Shown: piece after piece, positions 1 to 6,527 of the stretch
Numbering within the stretch: the first letter of the stretch is position 1
How the letters are laid out: each line of letters begins with the position of its first letter
Origin: Clostridia bacterium
GTDB taxonomy: Bacteria; Bacillota; Clostridia; Oscillospirales; Acutalibacteraceae
Direction of reading: 5' to 3'
Assembly: GCA_017631705.1 (NCBI GenBank)
Contig: JAGBSU010000079.1
Location: 1-12,277 of the forward strand
DNA: 12,277 nucleotides
The notes under the pieces: generated by a model
What the model was told of the DNA's origin: nothing
Database searches by the model: none
What the model saw: only the letters and a program-made list of their open reading frames with translations
Position numbers and translations under genes: made by a program

Positions 1-1328
1 GTAACGAAATCGGTTTGGACGGTTTGCGCATTACGATTGACTTAAAACGCGGCGTTGACCCCGATAAACTGATGAATCGCTTGTTTGCACTGACACCGTT
101 AGAGGACGGCTTCTCTTGTAACTTTAACGTGTTGATTGCCGGCGTGCCGCAAGTGCTCGGTGTGCGGCGGTTATTAGATGAATGGATTGCGTTCCGTATG
201 GAAAGCGTGCGCCGTAGGGTGTATTTTGACTTGCAAAAAGCCAAGGATAAGTTACACTTGCTTAAAGGTTTGGCGAAAATCTTATTGGATATCGACAAAG
301 CGATTGCCATTGTGCGCGGTACCGAAGAAGAAGCCGAAGTGGTACCCAATTTGATGATTGGATTCGGTATTGACGAGATTCAAGCCGAATATGTTGCCGA
401 AATCAAGTTGCGCCATTTGAACCGTGAATACATTTTGCGGCGTATCGAAGAAATTGAAAAGTTGGAAGCGGATATTGCCGAAATGGACGCTATTTTAAAG
501 AGTGCGGCTCGTGTGCGAAACATCATCATTGCCGAATTACGCGATGTAATGAAAAAGCATGGGCAACCGCGTCGCAGTTTGCTCTTGTATGCTTCGGATT
601 TGGTGCAAGACGACGACTCAATGGAAGAAGTGCCGAATTATCCGTGTACGCTGTTCTTCACAGCGGAAGGGTATTTCAAAAAAATCACACCGCAGTCGTT
701 GCGCATGAGTGGGGAACAAAAACTCAAAGAAGGCGACCGTATTGTGCAAACGATAGAAACCGACAACCGCAAGGATTTATTGTTCTTTACCAATGCCGGA
801 ACGGTTTACAAGTCCAAAGCGGCGGATTTCGGCGATACCAAAGCGAGTGTGCTGGGTGATTTCGTTGCCGGTAAACTGGGATTTGATGACGGTGAAGCCG
901 CTATGCACATGGTGGTGACGGAAAAATACACCGGATACATGCTGTTCTTCTTTGAAAACGGAAAGGTTGCCAAGGTGGATATGGCATCGTATGCCACCAA
1001 AGCCAATCGTCGGAAGTTGATTGGTGCGTATGCGCAAAAATCGCCGTTGGTGGCATTGCATCACGTGGAAGAAGACAGAGAGTTTATGCTCATATCGTCG
1101 TCGGGTCGTCGTTTGATTGTGCATACCGGTGCGATTGCTCCGAAAACCACGCGTGACACACAAGGTGTGCAGGTGCTCACACTCAAAGGGCAGCATCGTT
1201 TAACCGAAGTGTTGCCGTTTGAGGATTCGTTATCGATAAAACCGGCACGCTACCGCACCAAAACCATACCTGCGGCAGGTGCTACGCCGCTGGCAGAAGA
1301 TATCGGCGAACAATTATCTCTATTATAA
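1..1328 (+). CDS. Type IIA DNA topoisomerase subunit A (ParC/GyrA family), 3' part
   Basis: The frame is open from the left edge, so this is the C-terminal ~441 residues of a longer protein; no start lies in the window. The A subunit breaks and rejoins DNA in the heterotetramer with the ATPase B subunit (ParE/GyrB). The active-site tyrosine would lie upstream. What is visible is the end of the breakage-reunion domain (DGLRITIDLKRG, then LDEWIAFRMESVRRR), a long charged coiled-coil arm ending near AELRDVMKKHGQPRRS, and a C-terminal beta-pinwheel domain with recurring blade motifs (LFFTAEGYFKKI, LLFFTNAGTVYKSK, LFFFENGKVAKVD, MLISSSGRRLIVHT). I find no canonical GyrA box (QRRGGKG), which favours a topoisomerase IV-type subunit over gyrase. 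The nearest thing is TTRDTQGVQVL in the last blade. The family call is secure; ParC versus GyrA is not settled, because the N-terminus and the partner gene are outside the window. Confidence 0.9.
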   Translation, partial: NEIGLDGLRITIDLKRGVDPDKLMNRLFALTPLEDGFSCNFNVLIAGVPQVLGVRRLLDEWIAFRMESVRRRVYFDLQKAKDKLHLLKGLAKILLDIDKAIAIVRGTEEEAEVVPNLMIGFGIDEIQAEYVAEIKLRHLNREYILRRIEEIEKLEADIAEMDAILKSAARVRNIIIAELRDVMKKHGQPRRSLLLYASDLVQDDDSMEEVPNYPCTLFFTAEGYFKKITPQSLRMSGEQKLKEGDRIVQTIETDNRKDLLFFTNAGTVYKSKAADFGDTKASVLGDFVAGKLGFDDGEAAMHMVVTEKYTGYMLFFFENGKVAKVDMASYATKANRRKLIGAYAQKSPLVALHHVEEDREFMLISSSGRRLIVHTGAIAPKTTRDTQGVQVLTLKGQHRLTEVLPFEDSLSIKPARYRTKTIPAAGATPLAEDIGEQLSLL

Positions 1329-1334
1329 CAACAA

Positions 1335-1408
1335 AGCCGCTGTCGGACTTTTGCTCGACAGCGGCTGGCACAAATACGGCAAACGCAAGGTACTGTTGTA
1401 TTTGTGTC
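1335..1408. other. Two abutting intergenic hairpins
   Basis: The gap between the topoisomerase gene and secG (1329-1512) holds no gene. AGCCGCTGTCG (1335-1345) pairs perfectly with CGACAGCGGCT (1356-1366) around a 10-nt loop. Directly adjoining it, GGCACAAATAC (1367-1377) pairs with GTATTTGTGTC (1398-1408) with one G-U pair. A competing hairpin, TACTGTTG (1391-1398) with CAACAGTA (1408-1415), uses part of the same sequence. The first stem has no T-tract after it on the plus strand, so it is not a standard terminator, though it may be a decayed one for the topoisomerase transcript. Function unknown. Confidence 0.5.
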
Positions 1409-1452
1409 AACAGTAGCATATCCAAAGTTGAAAACAATATGCAAAATTATTC

Positions 1453-1481
1453 TTGCGTTTTGAAAAAGAATATGCTATCAT
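1453..1481 (+). promoter_or_regulatory. secG promoter
   Basis: A -35 TTGCGT (1453-1458), 17-nt spacer, and -10 TATCAT (1476-1481) preceded by TGC, an extended -10 element. Transcription would begin near 1488, about 25 nt before the secG start codon and upstream of its GGAGG ribosome site. Confidence 0.6.
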
Positions 1482-1512
1482 ACTATGGAACAACAATTTA
1501 GGAGGCTATTTC

Positions 1513-1767
1513 ATGACTGTTTGGGAATATGTCATTGGTGCTGTTATTATTGTATTTTCGCTGATTATTATCGCTGTTGTTTTGTTACAAGAGGGTCGTC
1601 AATCGGATTTGGGTGCCATTTCCGGTGCCAGCGAAAACTTTTTTGAAAAAGGCCGTGCACGCACATTGGATGCTTTCTTGGCAAAGTGGACCAAAATTTT
1701 GGCTATTATCTTTTTCGTGTTGGTGTTGGCAGGTATGCTGATTACCAAATTTTTGGGTGCTAAATAA
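1513..1767 (+). CDS. secG: Preprotein translocase subunit SecG
   Basis: SecG is the small accessory subunit of the SecYEG translocon in the cytoplasmic membrane and assists SecA-driven export. The product is 84 residues, typical of the family. It has two membrane segments (about residues 6-25 and 59-78) joined by a short loop with the family pattern LLQEGRQSDLGAISGAS, where LLQ and the Gly/Ser-rich loop are conserved, followed by a KGRARTLDAFLAKWTKI stretch leading into helix 2. The frame is open upstream to 1453, but that stretch lies in the promoter. The ATG at 1513 has GGAGG at 1501-1505, 7 nt away, and gives the normal family length. It is monocistronic, with its own promoter and a strong terminator immediately after. 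In many Firmicutes secG precedes rnr-smpB; that is not the case here. Confidence 0.95.
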   Translation: MTVWEYVIGAVIIVFSLIIIAVVLLQEGRQSDLGAISGASENFFEKGRARTLDAFLAKWTKILAIIFFVLVLAGMLITKFLGAK

Positions 1768-1780
1768 TTAACAGACAGTA

Positions 1781-1818
1781 AACACCTTATCGTCTTTTGG
1801 CGATAGGGTGTTTTTTTT
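1781..1818 (+). terminator. Rho-independent terminator of secG
   Basis: AACACCTTATCG (1781-1792) pairs with CGATAGGGTGTT (1801-1812), 12 bp with one G-U pair and an 8-nt loop. It runs into a T-tract ending at 1818. It lies 14 nt after the secG stop. Confidence 0.9.
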
Positions 1819-1823
1819 GTTTG

Positions 1824-1852
1824 TCATGCCTGCATGAAAAGCCGCATACAGT
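1824..1852 (+). promoter_or_regulatory. Candidate sporulation SigE-type promoter of the BofA-like gene
   Basis: The sequence CATACAGT at 1845-1852 matches the known SigE -10 consensus (CATACAnT). Fourteen nt upstream, TCATGCC (1824-1830) matches only the KMAT part of the SigE -35 consensus (KMATATT). No good SigA promoter is visible between the secG terminator and the gene. Transcription would start near 1859, leaving a very short leader that begins at the ribosome site. Tentative. Confidence 0.35.
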
Positions 1853-1870
1853 ATGGTGGAGGTATGGAAT

Positions 1871-2128
1871 ATGATGGTGTTTTTATACAGCGTTGCCGGT
1901 GTGTTGGGGGTGAGTATTTTTGTCGGTGCGGTACGTACCGGCAAACCAATACGTAGTTTGCTGGGTGGTGCGTTGCAAGGCGCGTGCGCATTAGCGGCGG
2001 TGAACGTCGCGTGTGCGTTTACGGGGGTTTCGTTAGGCATCAACTGGTTTTCGGGTGCGGTTTGTTTAGCGCTTGGGGTGCCGGGGGTTATTACGATATT
2101 ATTACTCAAATTGATTTTCGGGATTTGA
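1871..2128 (+). CDS. BofA-family small membrane protein (pro-SigK processing inhibitor-like)
   Basis: In Bacillus, BofA is a mother-cell membrane protein that, with SpoIVFA, holds the SpoIVFB protease inactive and so delays pro-SigK cleavage. Here the product is 85 residues (B. subtilis BofA is 87) and almost entirely hydrophobic: membrane segments at about residues 3-20 and 31-50 and a hydrophobic C-terminal third at 61-84. The C-terminal half carries the family pattern, with VN at 44-45, GVSLGIN at 52-58 and LGVPG at 68-72. The ATG at 1871 is chosen because GGAGG (1858-1862) lies 8 nt upstream; a longer frame starting at 1853 would contain that ribosome site. No spoIVFA or spoIVFB is present. 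Family membership rests on pattern and length and is fairly sure. A role in sporulation is inference. Confidence 0.75.
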   Translation: MMVFLYSVAGVLGVSIFVGAVRTGKPIRSLLGGALQGACALAAVNVACAFTGVSLGINWFSGAVCLALGVPGVITILLLKLIFGI

Positions 2129-2157
2129 TTGTACCGCCGAGAAAAATGTGGTATACT
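2129..2157 (+). promoter_or_regulatory. ylmD/pgeF promoter
   Basis: A -35 TTGTAC (2129-2134), 17-nt spacer, and -10 TATACT (2152-2157) preceded by TGG (extended -10). It begins right after the stop of the BofA-like gene. The predicted start near 2164 leaves a leader of only about 11 nt before the ATG at 2175, and it rules out use of the in-frame GTG at 2148. Confidence 0.65.
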
Positions 2158-2174
2158 GGTTGTGGGTGATACAA

Positions 2175-2999
2175 ATGAACCGATTAGCAGATAGCCTTAC
2201 GCTTAAACAGCACGTGGTAGAGGGTGTGGGATATTACACGTTTCCCGCGTTTGATGCGTTTCCTTTTGTACGCCATGGGTTTTCTACACGCATCGGCGGC
2301 GTGAGCGAAGGCATTTTTGAAAGTATGAATTTGAGTTTTACGCGCGGTGACGAAGAGGCAAACGTGCGTGAAAATTTTGAACGGTTTTGTGCGGCGGTGG
2401 GTGTCGACAGCCACAATGCGGTGGTAGCCGCACAAGAACACCATACCGTGATATACAACGCAACGGCAAATGACCGTGGGCGTGGAGTATACCGTGAGCG
2501 TGGGTATCGTGACATAGACGGTCTGCTCACCGATGAGCCGCAGGTGGTATTGTTTACGCAATATGCCGATTGTGTGCCGTTGTTTTTCCTTGACCCTGTG
2601 CGCCGTGTTGTCGGCACGGCACATGCCGGATGGCGGGGAACGGTGGCAAAAATCGGTGCGGCAATGGTGGAACGCATGTGCCGCGATTACGGATGCCGGC
2701 GCGAGGATATCTTGGCGGCTATCGGGCCTTCTATCGGGCCGTGCTGTTTTGAAGTGGACGAGCCGGTGTATAACGAATTTTCAGCGTTACCGGCGGCGAG
2801 TATTGTGCGGCAAAACGGCGAAAAATATTGGATTGATTTGTGGGAAACCAATCGCCGTGTGTTGTTGGATGCCGGTATAAGAAACGAGCATATTACGGTG
2901 ACCGATTTGTGTACCAAATGCCACCGGGACGTGTTTTGGTCGCACCGTGCCACCGGTGGAAAACGCGGTAGTCTTGTCGGCTGCATTGCGTTGGTATAG
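2175..2999 (+). CDS. pgeF: YlmD/PgeF (laccase-domain) purine nucleoside phosphorylase
   Basis: This family, formerly called polyphenol oxidase or laccase-domain proteins, comprises zinc enzymes shown in other bacteria to phosphorolyse adenosine, inosine and methylthioadenosine. The product is 274 residues, normal for the family. Motifs in order: HGFSTRIGGVS (34-44), NLSFTRGD (52-59), Q87-E-H89 with the first likely zinc His, YADCVPL (130-136; zinc Cys133), GTAHAGWRGT (147-156; zinc His150), IGPSIGPCCFEV (183-194), and CTKCH with RATGGKRGS near the end. The ATG at 2175 is preferred: the earlier in-frame GTG (2148) lies inside the promoter, and a GGGTGA stretch sits just before the ATG. It is apparently monocistronic, ending at the promoter of the next gene. 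In Bacillus, ylmD lies in a cell-division region next to sigG, which is not the context here. Confidence 0.93.
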   Translation: MNRLADSLTLKQHVVEGVGYYTFPAFDAFPFVRHGFSTRIGGVSEGIFESMNLSFTRGDEEANVRENFERFCAAVGVDSHNAVVAAQEHHTVIYNATANDRGRGVYRERGYRDIDGLLTDEPQVVLFTQYADCVPLFFLDPVRRVVGTAHAGWRGTVAKIGAAMVERMCRDYGCRREDILAAIGPSIGPCCFEVDEPVYNEFSALPAASIVRQNGEKYWIDLWETNRRVLLDAGIRNEHITVTDLCTKCHRDVFWSHRATGGKRGSLVGCIALV

Positions 3000-3025
3000 A
3001 CAAGTAGCAGTGGATATGCTACAAT
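2997..3025 (+). promoter_or_regulatory. Promoter of the four-TM protein / rsmF operon
   Basis: A -35 TAGACA (2997-3002), 17-nt spacer, and -10 TACAAT (3020-3025) preceded by TGC (extended -10). The -35 overlaps the stop codon of the preceding gene. The start would lie near 3032, about 28 nt before the ATG at 3060. Confidence 0.7.
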
Positions 3026-3059
3026 AAGTGTTAGGAATTTATAAAAAAGGACGGATAGT

Positions 3060-3599
3060 ATGTTGGCTTCGTTTTGCCGAAAAGTGATGTGGCTAGTATT
3101 GGTAGTGACGATGATGTTTCAAGGAATTGCGATATATAGTATTGCCAACGGAAATGCCGCACAGACCTACGATTATCGACCGCTGTTAGTGGCTACGGTG
3201 CTGATGATATTGTCGGTGTTTTGCTTTCGTATATTACCGCGTGGTAAAATCGTGCCGTTTATTGTCGCCATTGTGACCGGTGTGTTTTTTGTGGTGTTAG
3301 CCATTCAAATGTTGCAGGTGTTCGGTATGTACGAGTTGGTAGACGGCAGCCGCCGTGGGCTTAACTTGTGGCGAACAATCTATCGGCACATGTCGCCGGT
3401 GTTGATTCCGCTGTGCATGGTGCCGGTTTGGTTAGAGTATCGCCGTGACCGAAAAGACGAAAAGAAAGCGAAAGAAGAAACACCGCCCGACAGTTATTTC
3501 GAGTTGCTGGACGAGTCGTTTAAGATGGCATCGCTCGAAGACGATACCCATCGCCCGAAACGTTCGGTGCAAAAACGGAACGAAAAAGCGGAGGAATAA
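3060..3599 (+). CDS. Unrecognised four-TM membrane protein
   Basis: I do not recognise a family. The 179-residue product has four hydrophobic segments (about residues 9-28, 41-58, 64-86 and 111-125). A highly charged C-terminal tail (126-179) follows, rich in Lys, Arg, Glu and Asp, with a YRRDRKDEKKAKEE stretch directly after the last helix. By the positive-inside rule both termini would be cytoplasmic. An AAAGGA ribosome site (3046-3051) lies 8 nt before the ATG. Its promoter starts at 2997, and its stop is 2 nt before the GTG of the rRNA methyltransferase gene, whose ribosome site lies inside this coding sequence. The two are therefore co-transcribed and probably translationally coupled, but the pairing does not by itself suggest a function. 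Codon use looks like that of the neighbours. Confidence 0.85.
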   Translation: MLASFCRKVMWLVLVVTMMFQGIAIYSIANGNAAQTYDYRPLLVATVLMILSVFCFRILPRGKIVPFIVAIVTGVFFVVLAIQMLQVFGMYELVDGSRRGLNLWRTIYRHMSPVLIPLCMVPVWLEYRRDRKDEKKAKEETPPDSYFELLDESFKMASLEDDTHRPKRSVQKRNEKAEE

Positions 3600-3601
3600 C
3601 T

Positions 3602-5014
3602 GTGACCGCGATTAATTTACCGCCGATTTTTGAAGAACGCATGCGCCGGTTACTCGGTAAAGACTATGAACGGTTTTTACAAAGGTGGGGGCAACCGCTT
3701 ACACAGCGGGGCTTGCGTGTGAATACATTAAAATGCACCGCCGAACAACTAAAACGGCAACTGCCGTTTTCGTTGCAAGCGGTGCCGTTTGCGTGTGACG
3801 GATATGTAACAACCGCCGAATTTCGCGCAGGAAGTGAACCATTACACCATGCCGGTGCGTATTATATGCAAGAACCGTCGGCTATGTCGGCGGTGACGGT
3901 GCTTTCCCCGAAAAAGGGTGAGGGAGTGTTGGATTTGTGTGCCGCGCCCGGTGGGAAATCCACGCAGATTGCCGCAGCACTTGACGGTACGGGACTGTTG
4001 TGGACAAACGAATATGTGCCGGCACGTGCCAAGGTGTGGGCGCAAAATTTGGAACGGTGCGGTGTGAAAAACGGTGTGGTTTCGTGTGGGGATACCGTGC
4101 GGATTGCGGCCGCGTTGCCTGGGTGGTTTGATGCGGTGCTGGCTGACGTGCCGTGCTCGGGCGAAGGGATGTTCCGCAAAGAACCGGCGGCACTTGCCGA
4201 TTGGAGCGAGGAAGCGGTAGCACATTGTGCGAATCGCAGTGCGGAAATTTTGGACAATGCCGCCGCTTGTGTGAAAAAAGGCGGACGGTTGGTGCTTTCT
4301 ACTTGCACCTTTGCACCGGAAGAAAACGAGGTGGCGGTACTGCGGTTTTTGCAGCGTCATCCCGATTTTACGTTAGAAAAAATCGACATTTCGTTTGGCG
4401 CGCCTGCTTTTTCAAAAGAGGCGCTGGGGGCGTTTATCCCCGAAGAATTGCAAGTATTTGCCTCGACGGTGGATACGACGTATTGTCGCCGTATTTTCCC
4501 GTGGCACGGTGGGGAAGGGCATTTTATTGCAAAGTTTTGTCGCAGTGGGGAGGAAACTATCTCGCAAACGGCGACAAAGGAACAGCCGAGCGAAGCACTC
4601 ACCCTTGCCAAAGCGGTATACGAGGATTGTTTTACAGCACCACCACGCGGTAGTTTTGCCGTGTTTGGTGATACGGTACGGTTATTGCCCGAAGAATTTC
4701 CCGTAGTTTCGGGTGTGGCGGTACTTTCTGCCGGTGTGGCGGTGGCAAAGCTTTGCAAAGGGCGTGTGTTGCGTGCCGAACCGTGCCATGCGGTGTTCCA
4801 AGCGGCAAAACCGGAAGATTGCCGCCGTTTAATCTCGTTTGAATACGATGACCCAAGAGTGTTAGCGTTTTTGCGAGGCGAAGAAGTGGCGGTCGACACT
4901 CCCGACGGCTATACCGGTGTGGCGGTAGGCGGTGTGATGATGGGATTTGGCAAAACTTCCAAAGGAAGACTTAAAAATCATTATCCGAAAGGATTACGGA
5001 TACTTCGTACTTGA
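3602..5014 (+). CDS. rsmF: RsmF-type rRNA (cytosine-C5) methyltransferase, RsmB/NOP family
   Basis: SAM-dependent RNA m5C methyltransferase of the NOL1/NOP2/Sun family. The E. coli member RsmF methylates C1407 of 16S rRNA. The product is 470 residues. Motifs: the N-terminal LRVNTLK region (38-44), SAM-binding DLCAAPGGKS (111-120), ADVPCSGEGM (181-190) with Cys185 of the PCS motif, and STCTFAPEEN (233-242) with Cys235, which together give the two-cysteine mechanism. The C-terminal ~170 residues, ending in KNHYPKGLR near the end, resemble the RsmF C-terminal and PUA-like RNA-binding domains. The start is GTG at 3602, with GGAGGA at 3590-3595, 6 nt upstream. It is second gene of a two-gene unit, and the rhaB promoter overlaps its stop codon. 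The enzyme class is certain; the exact target base in this organism is inferred from the family. Confidence 0.92.
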   Translation: MTAINLPPIFEERMRRLLGKDYERFLQRWGQPLTQRGLRVNTLKCTAEQLKRQLPFSLQAVPFACDGYVTTAEFRAGSEPLHHAGAYYMQEPSAMSAVTVLSPKKGEGVLDLCAAPGGKSTQIAAALDGTGLLWTNEYVPARAKVWAQNLERCGVKNGVVSCGDTVRIAAALPGWFDAVLADVPCSGEGMFRKEPAALADWSEEAVAHCANRSAEILDNAAACVKKGGRLVLSTCTFAPEENEVAVLRFLQRHPDFTLEKIDISFGAPAFSKEALGAFIPEELQVFASTVDTTYCRRIFPWHGGEGHFIAKFCRSGEETISQTATKEQPSEALTLAKAVYEDCFTAPPRGSFAVFGDTVRLLPEEFPVVSGVAVLSAGVAVAKLCKGRVLRAEPCHAVFQAAKPEDCRRLISFEYDDPRVLAFLRGEEVAVDTPDGYTGVAVGGVMMGFGKTSKGRLKNHYPKGLRILRT

Positions 5015-5039
5015 AAAATCAGTGAATATTTGGTACACT
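5011..5039 (+). promoter_or_regulatory. rhaB promoter
   Basis: A -35 TTGAAA (5011-5016) overlapping the rsmF stop codon, 17-nt spacer, and -10 TACACT (5034-5039) preceded by TGG (extended -10). The start would be near 5046, with AAAGGAG at 5057-5063 before the ATG at 5071. No obvious operator palindrome is seen. Confidence 0.7.
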
Positions 5040-5070
5040 GAATGTAATAACTTTTCAAAGGAGATTCGTT

Positions 5071-6471
5071 ATGGCTGTTACATATTATTTGGCCGTGGAT
5101 ATCGGTGCGTCCAGCGGTCGTCATATTTTGGCACACACCGAAAACGGAAAAATCGTGTTGGAGGAAATGCATCGTTTTGAAAACGGTTTGGTAAACCGTA
5201 ACGGACATCTTTGCTGGGATACCGAGCGATTGTTTGCCGGTATTGTGGAAGGTATGAAAAAGTGCAAAGCCGCCGGTAAAATCCCGCATTCTATGGGCAT
5301 TGATACCTGGGGTGTCGACTTTGTGTTATTAGACAAGAATGGTGACATTGTGGACGATGCAGTAGCGTATCGTGACAGCCGTACCGAAGGTATGGATGCC
5401 GTGGTATCGCAGTTTGTTTCGGAAGAAGAATTGTACGGCAAAACCGGTATTCAAAAACAACCGTACAACACCATTTATCAGTTGATGAGCATTAAGCAAA
5501 ACAATCCCGAAGCGTTGGAAAAGGCTGAATATTTCTTGATGACCCCCAACTATTATCATTATTTGCTGACCGGTGAAGCGGTCAACGAATATACCTTGGC
5601 AACCACCGCCAACTTGGTGAATGCCGAAACCAAACAATGGGACGGCGAGTTGTTGGATAAGTTAGGGTTTCCGCGTCGGTTGTTCGGCACGCTCAAATGC
5701 CCCGGTGATACGGTGGGTATGTTGACCGAAGAAATGGCAAAAGAAGTCGGCTTTACTTGTCAAGTGGTGTTGCCTGCAACGCACGATACCGGTTCCGCTG
5801 TGGCGGCAGTTCCCGCGAACGACGATGACTTTTTGTATATCAGTTCGGGTACGTGGTCGTTACTTGGCGTGGAGCGCATGACACCCGATTGCAGTGCTGC
5901 CAGCCAAAAACTCAATTTCACCAACGAGGGCGGTGTTAACTACCGTTTCCGTTATTTGAAAAATATTATGGGTTTGTGGATGCTGCAATCCATCAAACGC
6001 GAACTTAACAATCAATACGGATTTGCCGAAATCAGCGATATGGCACGTACTGCCGAGATTACCTCGAGAGTTGATGTAGACGATATGCGTTTCTTGGCCC
6101 CCGACAGCATGATAGACATGGTGAAAACGGTGTGCGCCGAAACCAATCAAGCGGTTCCGCAAACTGTGGGTGAGATTGCCAAAGTGGTATATTTGAGTTT
6201 GTCGGATTGCTACGGCAAAGCGGTTCGTGAAATGGAAGAAGTAACCGGTCGCACCTATTCGCGGTTACACATTGTCGGCGGCGGTTGCCAAGACAAATAC
6301 TTAAATGAGTTGACGGCAAAAACCACCGGAAAAGCCGTGTATGCCGGCCCGATTGAGGCGACGGCACTCGGTAACGTCATGGTGCAAATGATGGCGGCGG
6401 GCGAGTTTGCTTCGTTAGAAGAAGGCCGCACGGCGATTGCACGGTCTTTTGATATTAAGCCGGTCAAATAA
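5071..6471 (+). CDS. rhaB: Rhamnulokinase (FGGY family)
   Basis: Phosphorylates L-rhamnulose to L-rhamnulose-1-phosphate in cytosolic rhamnose breakdown. The product is 466 residues (E. coli RhaB has 489). FGGY/ASKHA motifs: N-terminal phosphate loop DIGASSGR (10-17), the RhaB-typical IDTWGVDF (77-84) and YRDSRT (100-105), THDTGSA (237-243) with the likely catalytic Asp239, SSGTWSL (258-264), VGGGCQ (402-407) and GPIEATALGN (426-435). AAAGGAG (5057-5063) lies 7 nt before the ATG. The gene has its own promoter and a strong terminator and so is monocistronic. No rhamnose isomerase, aldolase, transporter or AraC-type regulator is present in the window, whereas rhaB usually sits with rhaA and rhaD. 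The sequence agrees better with RhaB than with fuculokinase or xylulokinase, but related deoxy-ketose substrates cannot be excluded. Confidence 0.92.
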   Translation: MAVTYYLAVDIGASSGRHILAHTENGKIVLEEMHRFENGLVNRNGHLCWDTERLFAGIVEGMKKCKAAGKIPHSMGIDTWGVDFVLLDKNGDIVDDAVAYRDSRTEGMDAVVSQFVSEEELYGKTGIQKQPYNTIYQLMSIKQNNPEALEKAEYFLMTPNYYHYLLTGEAVNEYTLATTANLVNAETKQWDGELLDKLGFPRRLFGTLKCPGDTVGMLTEEMAKEVGFTCQVVLPATHDTGSAVAAVPANDDDFLYISSGTWSLLGVERMTPDCSAASQKLNFTNEGGVNYRFRYLKNIMGLWMLQSIKRELNNQYGFAEISDMARTAEITSRVDVDDMRFLAPDSMIDMVKTVCAETNQAVPQTVGEIAKVVYLSLSDCYGKAVREMEEVTGRTYSRLHIVGGGCQDKYLNELTAKTTGKAVYAGPIEATALGNVMVQMMAAGEFASLEEGRTAIARSFDIKPVK

Positions 6472-6479
6472 AAGCATAG

Positions 6480-6521
6480 AAAAAACGGGCACGCTACTGT
6501 TTGGTAGCGTGCCCGTTTTTT
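6480..6521. terminator. Bidirectional terminator between rhaB and argS
   Basis: A perfect 18-bp stem: AAAAAACGGGCACGCTAC (6480-6497) with its complement at 6504-6521, loop TGTTTG. The A-tract on one side and T-tract on the other make it a Rho-independent terminator in both directions. It serves the convergent rhaB (stop at 6471) and argS (stop at 6528). Confidence 0.95.
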
Positions 6522-6527
6522 GTGTTA

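Noticed and set aside
1250..1444. Minus-strand 64-codon frame across the end of the topoisomerase gene and the hairpin region
   Set aside because: Cys-rich, unlike any protein I know, no ribosome site; the intergenic part is better explained by the hairpins.
3842..4360. Minus-strand open frames opposite rsmF
   Set aside because: Several overlapping antisense frames appear over the conserved methyltransferase core; none has a ribosome site or family pattern.
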